Source of the DNA: Branchipolynoe longqiensis
Lineage: Eukaryota; Annelida; Polychaeta; Phyllodocida; Polynoidae
DNA length: 64,000 nucleotides
Direction: 5' to 3'
Assembly (NCBI GenBank): GCA_030323885.1
Contig: CM059186.1
Location: 151,130,407 to 151,194,406, forward strand
This document shows positions 45,501-50,719 of this stretch, piece after piece. A program made the position numbers and the translations under genes. The notes beneath the pieces are model-generated. The model did no database searches and was not told where the DNA came from. It was given only the letters and a program-made list of their open reading frames with translations. Every line of letters begins with the position of its first letter. Positions within the stretch are counted from its first letter, which is position 1.

Positions 45501-47796
45501 ATGTAATGCATAACGACATATCCCGATGTAGCGCCAAAAAATCACATACGTCGCCATACATTTGCGCGATGCGTCATAATGTGACAGCCCAATAACAGCA
45601 AAATCATACATATTCACAGTTACACAGCCACACACACTCACATTTACATTCATACACTCACACACATTCACATACTTACACACTCAGTCACACAGCCACA
45701 CATACTCACATTCACACCCACCCACACTCACATTCACACTCACACTGATTTACTCACATATACACTTACTCACCTACTCACTCACCCACACACTTACATA
45801 TACTCAGTCTCACGCTCACACTCATACACTCACATATTCTCATATACTTACACACTCACATTCAGTCACCAATATTCACGCCCATTCACACTCATGCACT
45901 CACACACACTCACACACACTCACATACACCCACCCACCCACCAACCCACCCACACGCTTTCACACACTCACGCACCACACACTCTAAATAACCAACCACT
46001 CTAAATAAATAGAAACCCATTTGCTTTCTCAGACAACACCAAAATAGCAGTAAAAGTAGCGCAGCTGACATTTCCACTACCTCTTATAAAGTTTGCACAC
46101 CCAACACAGTAATAACGCTGGTGTCGCAGTTTCCGCCGTCCGCCAGTTTCCGCGGTACGCATTGCTTCTGCGCATGCGTCAAAATCGAACAGCATCATCA
46201 CTAACCTTATAAATTTAATATAATGTTTTTGGTACAGATGTTTTCTATATGTATACCAAGCAATTTGTTTCTAGGTGGTGTGGTTTTAGAGATATTTCAC
46301 TTTTTCTGTAATTTCTGTATGAAGATTGCTCATGACCATTGACAATGCCTTGAGTTTGATGGTATGCGCAGTGCAAAACATGAGTTTTATTCAAAATGAA
46401 TAGACATCAAGAACACTACCCTTATAAATTTGATATAATCTTTTTGGTAAAGATGTTTTCTATATGAGTACCAAGCGATTTGTTTCTAGGTGGTGTGGTT
46501 TTAGAGATATTTCACTTTTTCTCAATGAAGATTGCTCACAGTCATTGACAATGCACTTGAATGTAGGCGTACCGCGGAAACTGGCTAACAGCGGAAACTG
46601 CGACACCGGTGAGAAACCAAGCCGATTCTACAGCAGCCCTCGATATAAACACAGCTCATTGAGCGCTGATTTCCCACGAGTAATGACTACTGCAGGCACA
46701 ACAAGCTGCTGATCTCCGCCATCACTGTATCCGGGGAGAGTTTGCTTGTTGATATGACACAGTATTTTGTCTAGATAAAAGATTCACCCCATACTTCCAG
46801 TACAGGGGTGAAAACCAACCCATTAGAAAAGCTGGCGAAGAATTTCGACATGCTGGGGAAATTAACTGAGCTGGTAAATTCTTAATTTAAGAAGCACAAT
46901 ATATTCTTTATGTACGTCTTCATATTTACCCGCTACTTTTGAGTTGGAAAATATAATAAAACATATACTTTAATGCAATTTAAAAGTGAAATCGACAGCG
47001 TTCTTTGGCCGCCATCTTGTCTTTTTGCATTCTTTCCCATTTCACCAACTCTGTGCCGATATAAGTACCTATTTGACACAGGTGCCAGGCATTCTACTCC
47101 TTGTTCCATACTAAAGCTATTTTCGCCCGTATTTAGACTACGTTGTCGTTCACCCCTGTACTGGAAGTACGGGGTGGATCTTTTATCTACATTTTGTCTA
47201 GCCCCCTTTTTTGCTCCTTTCCCCCACCCCGTGCAAGTGTTTTTATTCCTCTGAATAACATGTTGTCAGTGCTAATGCACTGACTGGTCTTCCAGCCCTC
47301 ACGATGAATACTACCACACAGTAAGTAAACAAATCTACAGCACCATGCACAAACCAAATGTGATTTTTTTTTTTGTGGTAAAGTATTTATTCATCTGAAT
47401 ATGCCATTTGTCAGCGCCGAAGCACTGGTCTTCCGGCCATCTTACTATTAGAATTGACATTCTAAACAATCTTCAACGGCTGTAAGACCAGTGCGTCGGC
47501 GCTGACAAAATATGTTTTCAGATGAATAAAATATTTACAACAAAAAAAGAAAAAAGATTGACAATTTCAATTACAGCGTCTCTCGCTCTGCCCACCTGCA
47601 GCGGCCGCGCGACGCGCTGACCTTTGGCCCCTGACGCGGCGGCGTTTCGCTGACCCCGGGCGCTGACCTACTTACCTTGTGGAGCCTGAGTTCGGTAGCT
47701 TTCTGGCGCGCCTGCAGTTCCTGCGCTGATATCCGACTCTTGGCCAGGTAGCCATTAACGTGGTGCCGCACTCGGTGCAGCAGGTGTTCGGCCCAC
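18649..47796 (-). CDS. membrane-anchored coiled-coil pseudokinase, four 3' exons (gene-level entry)
   Basis: Exons in transcription order: 47796-47676, 38764-37665, 20954-20696, 19062-18649. All have GT-AG junctions and phases that join without conflict (0, 2, 0), giving about 630 residues. Architecture: amphipathic helices, an acidic segment, a hydrophobic segment of about 26 residues followed by KKWRRR, more coiled coil, then a C-terminal kinase fold. The kinase lysine (SVSIKIY) and a helix-C glutamate are present. There is no glycine loop, HRD is HME, the catalytic-loop Asn is Thr and DFG is NLG, so catalysis is unlikely. Helical stalk plus membrane segment suggests a dynamin/mitofusin-like or DSTYK-like GTPase-kinase relative, but no GTPase domain is in view. 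The 5' exons were not found; the gap at 52 kb or sequence beyond 64 kb may hold them. Coding GC is high against AT-rich introns. Confidence 0.8.
19082..19505. repeat. 9-10-bp minisatellite of AGGTCA half-sites
   Basis: Dozens of AGGTCA, AGATCA or AGTCA units at 9-10-bp spacing, such as AGGTCAGTTAGGTCA. It lies in the last intron of the kinase-like gene, starting 20 bp from its acceptor. The unit equals a nuclear-receptor half-site in direct repeat with 3-bp spacing; whether anything binds is unknown. Confidence 0.9.
19530..20190. repeat. 17-bp minisatellite (GTCTGTGACATGAGGTA)
   Basis: About 38 copies of a 17-bp unit with scattered point changes. The 176-codon minus-strand frame here reads as repeated TSCHRLPHVTDYLM and is a by-product: 17 is not a multiple of 3, and three units give a 51-bp coding period. 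Confidence 0.95.
20255..20500 (-). mobile_element. second SINE family, diverged copy
   Basis: On the minus strand a B-box-like GGTTCGAATCTTGCTC is followed by sequence alignable to 30530-30805 and ends in GGTGTCATG and, further on, GTGTTGAACCACCCC. It is a tRNA-headed SINE family distinct from family 1. Ends are approximate. Confidence 0.5.
20696..20954 (-). CDS. pseudokinase exon (N-lobe to catalytic loop)
   Basis: Acceptor CTTCTCCTCCAG, donor GTGAGTGTG, 259 nt. After completing the split Arg codon it reads VKHPNVVKFLGTFE, a textbook strand 4-5 region, then the hinge (FVLEA). A Lys/Arg-rich insert (GYKGIPRRSKGKN) and the helix-E region GLEYINCKGLIHMELSLDTVM follow. The catalytic loop has His but Met-Glu in place of Arg-Asp. 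Confidence 0.87.
20960..22300. other. intron; no exon seen, one hairpin-motif copy
   Basis: Within the 16.7-kb intron of the kinase-like gene. 21166-21200 holds a TTGTCAGTGACATTGCACTG-TCTTCC copy of the retroposon hairpin motif seen at 3156 and 47403. No coding signal. Confidence 0.5.
22320..22412. repeat. (CA)n microsatellite
   Basis: ACACACACATACACACAGACACACAC-type dinucleotide repeat of about 90 bp. Confidence 0.95.
22733..22815. repeat. (TA)n microsatellite
   Basis: Two TATATATA blocks separated by CTCAATCACA. Confidence 0.95.
23020..23715. repeat. 100-bp minisatellite with dimeric higher order
   Basis: Seven copies of a 100-101-bp unit (landmark TGATGTGTATGTGTAGGTGT at 23121, 23222, 23322, 23423, 23523 and 23623). 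Two sub-types alternate, differing in TCATGTATTTTATATAAT versus TCATTTACTTATGTAAT, giving a 201-bp dimer over the first four. Identity between copies is high, so expansion is recent. Confidence 0.95.
23917..23928. repeat. poly(G) run
   Basis: Twelve or more G in a row. Confidence 0.9.
23990..24178 (-). mobile_element. LINE ORF2 3' fragment
   Basis: The minus strand encodes GSKMWNSLRPRIREAP and LTGQALTQGMA then TAA. This aligns with the C-terminus of the LINE fragment at 41573-42094 (GSMMWNNLPARTRAA and WIGQALMQLQ). It is a 5'-truncated copy of the same non-LTR clade. Confidence 0.6.
24179..24613. other. intron; no exon seen
   Basis: AT-rich sequence between a LINE fragment and an R1 MITE; no coding signal. 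Confidence 0.4.
24614..24955 (+). mobile_element. R1 family MITE, cut by a LINE insertion
   Basis: Left end TTACAGTTGCATAGTCCGATG and right end GGACTATGTAACTTTAA are inverted. Its last 63 bp and 42 bp of flank are repeated after the LINE (26547-26661). Confidence 0.75.
24893..24997. repeat. long target-site duplication, left copy
   Basis: About 105 bp matching 26547-26661 apart from a 10-base indel and a few substitutions. It spans the right end of an R1 MITE plus 42 bp of unrelated flank (CTTGCTTGCCATAGCAATAT region). Confidence 0.8.
24998..26546 (-). mobile_element. RTE-type non-LTR retrotransposon, 5'-truncated
   Basis: Bounded by the 105/115-bp duplications. It contains the RT/C-terminal frame at 25041-26231, a short 3' UTR of about 43 bp and a terminal GATGATG microsatellite, a hallmark of RTE/BovB elements. 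The leading 315 bp (26232-26546) has no RT frame and is of unknown origin. Confidence 0.75.
25041..26231 (-). CDS. RTE-like reverse transcriptase C-terminal part
   Basis: About 396 codons, open throughout. RT motif A VFVDFTKAFDTV (first catalytic Asp) is near residue 22. GVKQGCVLAPTLFSIFLSAM (motif B) is near residue 80 and ELLFADDSVLVAH (motif C, FADD) near residue 145. The thumb has TYLGSTISSDG, and the C-terminal region has LLYGAEAW and RWTGHLMTM. The endonuclease and RT motifs 0-2 are missing, so it cannot act alone. The lack of stops suggests a recent truncated insertion into the host intron. Confidence 0.88.
   Translation of the reverse strand: MQAAFMKCKCIEQDRPLYMVFVDFTKAFDTVGRTGLWQLLRKYGCPEKFTTMIEALHTGMMANVSAGGEVSESFGVTNGVKQGCVLAPTLFSIFLSAMLDEAFRDMGDGIYIQSRQSADLFNVAHFRAMTKTTQILVRELLFADDSVLVAHSAEEIQKIVDAFSDSSKKFGLKINIKKMEVRYQPNSTRTREEEIMVDGKKLNSVLEFTYLGSTISSDGRIDAEIQRRMAKASASFGRLRQRLWKNHHVSIRVKGKIYRAIVLSTLLYGAEAWTVYRRQLKKLHAFMMQHLRSIMRLTWKDKVTNKEIPKRMGLPSMEDLLIKKNLRWTGHLMTMSSDRLPKQILYSQLSSGYRKRGRPLLRFRDTIKRNVKLRDIKTDSWTQLSQQRAKWRAAVK
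26547..26661. repeat. long target-site duplication, right copy
   Basis: Partner of 24893-24997; includes CATCGGACTATGTAACTTTA and the same 42-bp flank. Confidence 0.8.
26662..27336. other. intron; short inverted repeat only
   Basis: CATTAAAATGGC (26859-26870) and GCCATTTTAATG (26919-26930) form a perfect 12-bp inverted repeat, with CCAAACCAG/CTTGGTTTGG inside. No coding signal. Confidence 0.5.
27337..27545. repeat. (TA)n, then poly(G)-poly(C)-(CA)n-poly(G) cluster
   Basis: A TA repeat of about 38 bp is followed within 170 bp by a G run (27458), a C run of 17 (27486-27502), (AC)6 and a second G run of 13 (27529-27541). Opposed G and C tracts can pair into a hairpin. Confidence 0.9.
27546..28385. 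other. intron; no exon seen, long poly(C)
   Basis: C run of about 24 at 27969-27992. An R1-type TTAAAGTTGCATAGTC end at 28333 is not followed by a full MITE. Confidence 0.5.
28386..28476 (-). mobile_element. SINE family 1, 3' part (left half of split copy)
   Basis: Reads GTTGGAGTTTTACATC, GGTCATACCAGGAAGGG, CACTCATGACGACTTT on the plus strand, the reversed 3' half of the SINE. It resumes at 30344 after the YR element with no bases lost. Confidence 0.85.
28477..29793 (+). mobile_element. Crypton-like YR transposon, unit 1 (1317 bp)
   Basis: Boundaries come from the disrupted SINE and from the junction with unit 2. It begins GGTCGTAATGCTCGC and ends CTTGTCGTGCATC. Near the left end is a perfect 7-bp hairpin CTCGCAT-8-ATGCGAG (28487-28508). 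GAGGCAGGG (28506-28514) is inverted as CCCTGCCTC at the right end (29762-29770). There are no long TIRs and no target duplication, as for Crypton elements. AATAAA precedes the right end. It carries one tyrosine-recombinase reading frame. Confidence 0.72.
28502..29522 (+). pseudogene. tyrosine recombinase of Crypton-like element, broken
   Basis: From ATG 28502 the frame gives a Pro-rich start, then YTASLYARGLAPASIKNSIS (N-terminal SAM-like core-binding region). A 15-G run (28810-28824) shifts the frame; ALLLGYFAMLRQSNLL carries the first catalytic Arg. A second shift near 29010 is followed by LTIRTSKTI (beta-hairpin Lys). TGA interrupts at 29289. TLHSLRRGAAQACHAAGV (H-x-x-R), QGTWTSEAVHAYV (His/Trp and nucleophile Tyr) and TAG at 29520 follow. 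All catalytic positions can be recognised, but the copy is inactive as assembled. Homopolymer miscalling could explain the first shift. Confidence 0.8.
29794..30343 (+). mobile_element. Crypton-like unit 2, internally deleted (550 bp)
   Basis: Head-to-tail with unit 1. Its first 192 bp match 28477-28660 and its last 317 bp (30027-30343) match 29477-29793 with the same length. The recombinase core (about 816 bp) is missing and replaced by about 40 bp of unrelated filler. It keeps both ends, including the CTCGCAT/ATGCGAG hairpin, so it could be mobilised in trans. Confidence 0.8.
30344..30500 (-). mobile_element. SINE family 1, right half of split copy
   Basis: Resumes with ATAGTGCTGCCCCACTG and continues through GATATCCCACTCAGTCAC to GTGACAAGTATCAATTTTT. 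The tRNA head is absent. Confidence 0.85.
30530..30805 (+). mobile_element. second SINE family, tandem partial copies
   Basis: Two copies of a TTGGTGYTGTGA...GGATTCTG...TGTTGAACCATCCC tail surround a B-box-like GGTTCGAGTCCCAC (30672-30685). Related to 20255-20500. Boundaries approximate. Confidence 0.5.
30806..32705. other. intron; CA-rich patch, no exon seen
   Basis: 31990-32215 is rich in CACCC/CACAC. The rest is AT-rich and apparently unique. Several short frames lack any domain. Confidence 0.4.
32706..33068 (+). mobile_element. R1 family MITE, diverged
   Basis: Shares CATTTGTTGCTGCATAGAAGG and AATTATTTCAAACTAAAAGTAAGG with other copies. Left end CTTCCATTGTCCGAC, right end CATTGGACTAAGCAAATTTAAA. 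Confidence 0.65.
33069..33709. other. intron; poly(C) patch, SINE scrap
   Basis: 33175-33205 resembles a SINE family 1 end (TTTGTTGGAGTTTTAAATCC). 33213-33240 is C-rich. No exon seen. Confidence 0.45.
33710..34165. repeat. about 190-bp tandem repeat, 2.5 copies
   Basis: Landmarks GGAACTACTTGTAATGCA, GAGGTGCTGTCACCTGGTGGAT and CTATTATTTCAGATGA recur in order. An (AGAT)4 follows at 34170. Confidence 0.8.
34166..35395. other. intron; no exon seen
   Basis: Contains a reversed R1 fragment (34375-34520), a poly(C) run near 34895-34912 and, at 35131-35240, a dispersed repeat shared with 2980. No coding signal. Confidence 0.45.
35396..35851. mobile_element. pogo/mariner-like foldback MITE cluster
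   Basis: A TA-flanked element starts CAGTACAACCCTGTTAAACC (35396) and its inverted mate ends at 35720 before TA. The arms are about 110 bp and pair through ACCATTTATCATATAAAAAAGT. A third end, GCGGTTATACTG before TA (35851), and an internal CAGTTAAACC start (35576) show that a second related element is nested or fused. The CAGT ends and TA duplication fit Tc1/mariner, pogo branch. No transposase. Confidence 0.72.
35852..37196. other. intron; no exon seen
   Basis: 36250-36310 contains GGTTCGAACCC, a palindromic B-box-like sequence in a GACTCGGCC...GAGGG context, probably another SINE head. A G run is at 36737-36747. Confidence 0.4.
37197..37516 (-). mobile_element. SINE family 1 copy
   Basis: Full-length in reverse. 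It shows the intact site CTCATGGTGACTTTATACTGCTGCCCC that is broken in the 28.4-kb and 48.1-kb copies, making it a useful empty-site reference. The B box is duplicated (GGTTCAAACC and GGTTCGAATC). Confidence 0.88.
37665..38764 (-). CDS. pseudokinase main exon (coiled coils, membrane segment, N-lobe)
   Basis: 1100 nt; acceptor CACCAG before GTGGAGAAGG, donor CTCAG-GTAGGC, starting phase 0 and leaving two bases. Residues 1-40 are heptad-like (VEKESDIIMKRLEKQLDK). 55-80 are acidic then amphipathic. 157-183 are a membrane segment (VALGVAAPVLVPMAVGML start) flanked by KKWRRR. 190-300 are again helical (ELESHYLGLERTLPELQ). 310-340 are a linker. 343-366 are the kinase N-lobe SVSIKIY and ATEEVHLR. 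Acidic 120-130 (SLSDMSDEDTS) may be phosphorylated. Confidence 0.88.
38785..38950. repeat. about 24-bp minisatellite (GATGGTTAGTGAATTATTAG)
   Basis: Seven degenerate copies directly upstream of the acceptor of the 1.1-kb exon, inside the intron. Confidence 0.85.
38951..39742. other. intron; no exon seen
   Basis: AT-rich sequence between a minisatellite and the Harbinger-like insertion; a short CACTCACA-type patch at 39460-39490. Confidence 0.4.
40200..40207 (+). promoter_or_regulatory. TATA box of transposon MADF gene
   Basis: TATAAATA lies 39 bp before the ATG at 40246, with a CA initiator-like dinucleotide about 30 bp downstream. This favours 40246 over the longer in-frame start at 40147. 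Confidence 0.6.
40920..41050 (-). mobile_element. retroposon 3' tail with hairpin
   Basis: Reverse complement aligns with 3060-3225 over about 130 bp, including AATTGAAAAATGGCTGGAAG and the stem CAGTGC-TTTG-GCACTG, then AATAAA and an A-rich end. It is inserted in the MADF gene intron. Confidence 0.65.
41405..42410 (-). mobile_element. LINE ORF2 3' fragment nested in Harbinger intron
   Basis: The minus strand encodes VNMWCSENKLSLNTNKTEFV (post-FADD region), a frameshift near 42217, a YKYLGTVIDSTL thumb motif and KSTVLPIIDYNDIIYG. It ends with the C-terminal tail at 41573. RT motifs A-C are absent, so it is 5'-truncated. Clade is CR1/jockey-like by motif style, distinct from the RTE copy at 25 kb. 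Confidence 0.75.
43050..43490. repeat. two tandem about 220-bp coding repeats
   Basis: AGGAGTATATGCAGCAGTACATGATGCAG begins both copies (43060 and 43273), each followed by GCAGGTACTGCAGCCGGTACTG. In one frame they read EYMQQYMMQ and MGPPPLVGMPSP. Internal duplication within the MADF gene's linker. Confidence 0.85.
44130..44640. repeat. about 78-bp minisatellite inside the transposon
   Basis: Six to seven copies with landmarks TGACATGTAAATTTGTCAGT and ATATAATTGGGCCCAGA, located between the two transposon genes. Confidence 0.92.
44778..45150 (-). pseudogene. Harbinger DDE transposase, C-terminal remnant
   Basis: RVVENASGILANLFQVLLTT, then LPSTMKLIVTTCMILHKMMR is the canonical C-terminal block of DDE_Tnp_4 (HARBI1-type) transposases. 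The glutamate of the triad lies within the VVEN segment by family knowledge. Upstream catalytic Asp regions are missing: the sequence passes directly into subterminal repeats near 45190. Tail to TAG at 44778 is intact. Confidence 0.78.
45605..45985. repeat. ACACTCACA-type microsatellite
   Basis: CACACTCACATTCACA variants over 380 bp immediately outside the transposon's right end. Confidence 0.9.
46119..46608. mobile_element. 490-bp MITE with internal tandem core
   Basis: Inverted ends of about 40 bp: GGTGTCGCAGTTTCCGC at left and its complement GCGGAAACTGCGACACC at right, with a second CAGTTTCCGCGGTACGC block. The interior is two tandem copies of a 215-bp core (TTGTTTCTAGGTGGTGTGG, TTTTAGAGATATTTCAC). 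The same core occurs inside a different MITE at 48106-48872. Confidence 0.82.
46772..47189 (-). mobile_element. 418-bp MITE (TAGATAAAAGATTC family)
   Basis: Inverted ends TAGATAAAAGATTCACCCC. Each end itself contains a near-palindrome CACCCC-GTAC...GTAC-GGGGTG. An oppositely oriented copy of identical length lies at 62869-63286. AAAAGACAAGATGGCGGCCA is shared internally. Confidence 0.85.
47255..47545. mobile_element. foldback of two retroposon tails
   Basis: Hairpin motif TTGTCAGCGCCGAAGCACTG on the plus strand (47403-47438) faces its inverse CAGTGCGTCGGCGCTGACAA (47490-47512), each with an outward AATAAA/A-rich end. A third copy sits at 47262-47300. Head-to-head insertions of the tail family seen at 3060 and 40920. 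Confidence 0.65.
47676..47796 (-). CDS. pseudokinase gene, most 5' exon seen
   Basis: 121 nt, acceptor CGCCTTGCAG, donor AAG-GTAAGT. After one base it reads WAEHLLHRVRHHVNGYLAKS and then helical QELQARQKATELRLHK, joining in phase to VEKESD of the next exon. A preceding exon ending with two extra bases is required but was not found. Confidence 0.75.
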
Positions 47797-48004
47797 CTGC
47801 AAGGCGAGCAACCGGAAGGACGTGACTCGATGGGTTTCGTCACAGATAACGAACGAGAAGCAGGAAGCCCAAGCGGAAATAACAGGGTCTAAGTGACAGC
47901 AGATCTGTAGACTATCCATATCAAAATCATCTGCAGACTATTCACGCCAAAATGATCTAAAAGTCCCATAGTCCAATGGTTTTGAGTTTCTCCCAAGTAT
48001 CTTC
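47797..48004. other. intron; no exon seen
   Basis: Short unique stretch; 47962-48000 matches an R1 MITE end (CATAGTCCAATGGTTTTGAG). Confidence 0.4.
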
Positions 48005-49080
48005 GGTTGTTGGTTGGTACTTGGAGTTTTACGTCCTGGCAACATCTAAGGTCATATCAAGACAGGTAATGACTTGTGACTGTGCAGACTCATGGCAACA
48101 TTATAGACCTATTTCAATGTTTACAAACATTGTGTATGCGCACGCAGCTTGGCTGCAGAACGAAGGCACACTGCCACGGAGTTTGCCGGTACGCGCAGTG
48201 CAAAACGACAGTTTTATTCAAAATTAATAGAAATCCAGAAGCCTAATCTTATAAATTGAATATAATCTTGTTGTTAAACATGTTTTCTATGTGTATTCCA
48301 ATCGGTTTGTTTCTAGGTTGTGTGGTTTTAGAGATATTTAACCTTTACTGCATGAAGATTGCTCACGGCCATTGACAATTCATTGACTGATTGAGTTTGC
48401 CGTACGCACAGTGTAAAACGTCAGTTTTATTCAAAATTAATAGAAATCCAGAACCCTAACCATATCAATTTAATATGATATTTTTGGTAAACATGTTTTC
48501 TATGTGTATTCCAATCAGTTTGTTTCTAGGTTGTGTGGTTTTAGAGATATTTACCTTTTACTGCATGAAGATTGCTCACGGCCATTGACAATGCATTGAG
48601 TGTGCCGGTACGTGCAGTGCAATACATCCATTTTATTCAAAATTAATAGAAATGCAGAACCCTAACCTTATAAATTTAATATAATCGCTTCTTTGAATAT
48701 GTTTTCTATATGTCTTCCAGTTCAGTTTGTGGCTAGGTGGTTTGGTTTAAGAGATATTTCACCTTTTCTCTATGAAGATTGCTCATAGCCATTGAGTTTG
48801 CAGTGTGACCGGATGTTGTCCTGCAGCCAAGCAGCGTGCGCACTGATGTGCTGACATCATATGAAATTGGTCAATAGTGCTGCCCTACTGGGAGACCAGG
48901 CCACCAGCACCATGACCGGATATCCCACTCAGTCACAGCCTGACACTCAGCCAACCAGCCCTTGCCCTATCCTAATAATGCCGAGCGCCTGGCTAGGAAG
49001 TGACACATATCAATTTGTAAGTCATCGGTTTGACTCGACGAGGGTTTGAATCCGATGATCTACCAAAATGGGAGATGGAC
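48005..49080 (-). mobile_element. SINE family 1 copy split by a MITE
   Basis: 3' half at 48005-48105 and 5' half at 48873-49080. The break is at ATTATA / AATAGTGCTGCC, almost the same place where the 28.4-kb copy is broken. Confidence 0.85.
48106..48872. mobile_element. 767-bp MITE with three-copy internal core
   Basis: Ends GACCTATTTCAATG and CATATGAAATTGGTC are imperfect inverted repeats. The interior has three tandem copies of the 215-230-bp core TTTGTTTCTAGGTTGTGTGG, TTTTAGAGATATTTAAC, GCATGAAGATTGCTCACGG, also present in the 46119 element. Confidence 0.8.
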
Positions 49081-49312
49081 AGACGTGAGCAACCAGAAGC
49101 ATTTGACTCAGCGGGTTTCATCACAGATAAGTTATATAATATGCAGAGTAAAATCTAGATACTTGTTTTGGTTTTTGAACATGCTAACCTTCATCAGAGT
49201 TTGCAGCTTTAAAGGAGGCTGGAGAGTGTGTATTTGTTGCGGAAGAGGGGGGAGGTGGTACGCTTGTTTATTAGGGGTAATACAGAAATTCGCTGTGCAT
49301 TGTGGATCTATT

Positions 49313-49945
49313 TCCCCGGTCACATACACGTTAGTGGACGTAGTTGAAAGTAGGTGAACGTAGTGGAGGCTAACGTGGATCAAACGTGGTGTAAGTATGT
49401 TAAACTAAGTTGAAATACATTAAGGTACGGCAGGTTTTGGTACAGATAAATATGTTATGGTACGGATAAATAGGTTATGGTATGGATGAATACATTACGG
49501 TATGGATAAATATGTTATGGTATGGATAAATACATTATGGTATGGATGCCTGTACGTTCAACTACATACAACTACGTTAGCCTCCACTGTGTTCACTTAT
49601 GTCCACTAATGGCTATGTGACCAGGGCTTTGTCCAAGTATGCTATGGTATGCTAGAGCATGCTAGAGTAATCTAGAGTAATCTACAGTACACTAGAGTAT
49701 GCTATAGTACATTAGCATCACAGATGCAAATTCAGCCTCTAACGTAGCACTCTTTTGAACATGTACAAAAATTTAATCGGACATCACGGCTCACCCATAT
49801 TATTACCAAGTTAACATCATGGACAAGTACGGATGCCGGTACGTTCAACTACATTCAACTACCTTCACCTATGTTCAACTATGTTAGCCCCCCACTACGT
49901 TCAACTACGTTCAACTACGTCCACTAACGTGTATGTGACCGGGGC
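49313..49945. mobile_element. 633-bp MITE with perfect 35-bp ends
   Basis: CCCCGGTCACATACACGTTA begins the left end and its exact complement closes the right end, perfect for about 35 bp. A third, diverged end at 49551-49625 shows a nested partial copy. The interior has a 22-bp minisatellite (TACGGATAAATATGTTATGG) and TAGAGTA repeats. Confidence 0.85.
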
Positions 49946-50283
49946 ATAAGTTAGATCAGAAAAGGGGTGTGTATGCGTTGGGGGAGGGGAATAGGAGAAG
50001 AGAGGAAAGCACGGAAATGGGAGTGGGTGGGGGGGGGGGGGGAGGGAGATACCATTGCTTCATGTGGGTAACATAGCAACTGAGTTTTATTTAAGCGAGA
50101 GAGGAAGGTCTGGAAACAAACTCTGACATTGAGTAAATAGAGCAATTGACTTTTGACTTTTGGGGGAGGATTCTAAATGCAAATATTTGCTATGAGTAAA
50201 TACAACAATTGAATTTTACCAATATTTTACAGTGTGTGTGTGGGGTGTGTGTGGGGGTGTTATGTGTTTGCTGTGGGTAAATA
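49946..50283. other. no gene seen; poly(G)
   Basis: G run at 50028-50042 and a GTGTGTGTGGGG patch; otherwise AT-rich. Confidence 0.45.
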
Positions 50284-50640
50284 TGACAAGTAAAGTTGCA
50301 TAGTCTGATGAAAACAATTTTTTTTTTAAACCAAACAATTATCTAGATTTGATTCTATATAACTAACTTATGTACTGGCACACTTATTAAACATCTGTCA
50401 CCGCATAAAAGCGAATATTGAGGCAATTTAATAGAATCTTCTACTGCATGGTGTCAGATCGTTGGTGTGCTTGCCAAAATTATTTTGACATGTTCGCACT
50501 TCAAATATCTCAAAATTTAGCCATTTAAAATAAAAGTTATTGCAAACTAAAGTAAGGTATATTATAATGATCAAGCTCATATATTTATCTCAGAAAATGA
50601 CAGAAACTCAAAACCAATGCACTATGCAACTTTAACTTTG
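50284..50640 (+). mobile_element. R1 family MITE, well-preserved
   Basis: TAAAGTTGCATAGTCTGATG at left and CACTATGCAACTTTAA at right are inverted. Best copy of the family in the window. Confidence 0.8.
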
Positions 50641-50719
50641 ATACAACCAGGGGTGAGGGGTGGTGGTTCAGGAGTAAGGGGCGGGTTATTTTTATGCGCG
50701 TGATTGCTATTAAGAAATG

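Larger units (their letters stand above)
39746..45592. mobile_element. PIF/Harbinger-like transposon (5.85 kb), degenerate
   Basis: Left end AGGCCGTGTCACATT and inverted right end TTGGGCTGTCACATT, each flanked by TAA (39743-39745 and 45593-45595), the Harbinger-type 3-bp duplication. Both subterminal regions are packed with short ACGT/GCATGCC-like repeats in mixed orientation, as expected for transposase or accessory-protein binding. It holds two convergent genes typical of the superfamily: a MADF-BESS DNA-binding protein (plus) and a DDE transposase remnant (minus). A LINE fragment is nested in the first gene's intron. It sits in an intron of the pseudokinase gene. It looks non-autonomous now. 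Confidence 0.82.

Noticed and set aside
45605..45985. Telomere-like or centromeric repeat
   Set aside because: CACTCACA-type microsatellite with irregular units; no TTAGGG-type motif.
18649..47796. Calling the gene DSTYK
   Set aside because: Only general kinase-fold similarity with a coiled-coil N-terminus; this protein has a membrane segment and degraded catalytic motifs, so a symbol would be over-assignment.
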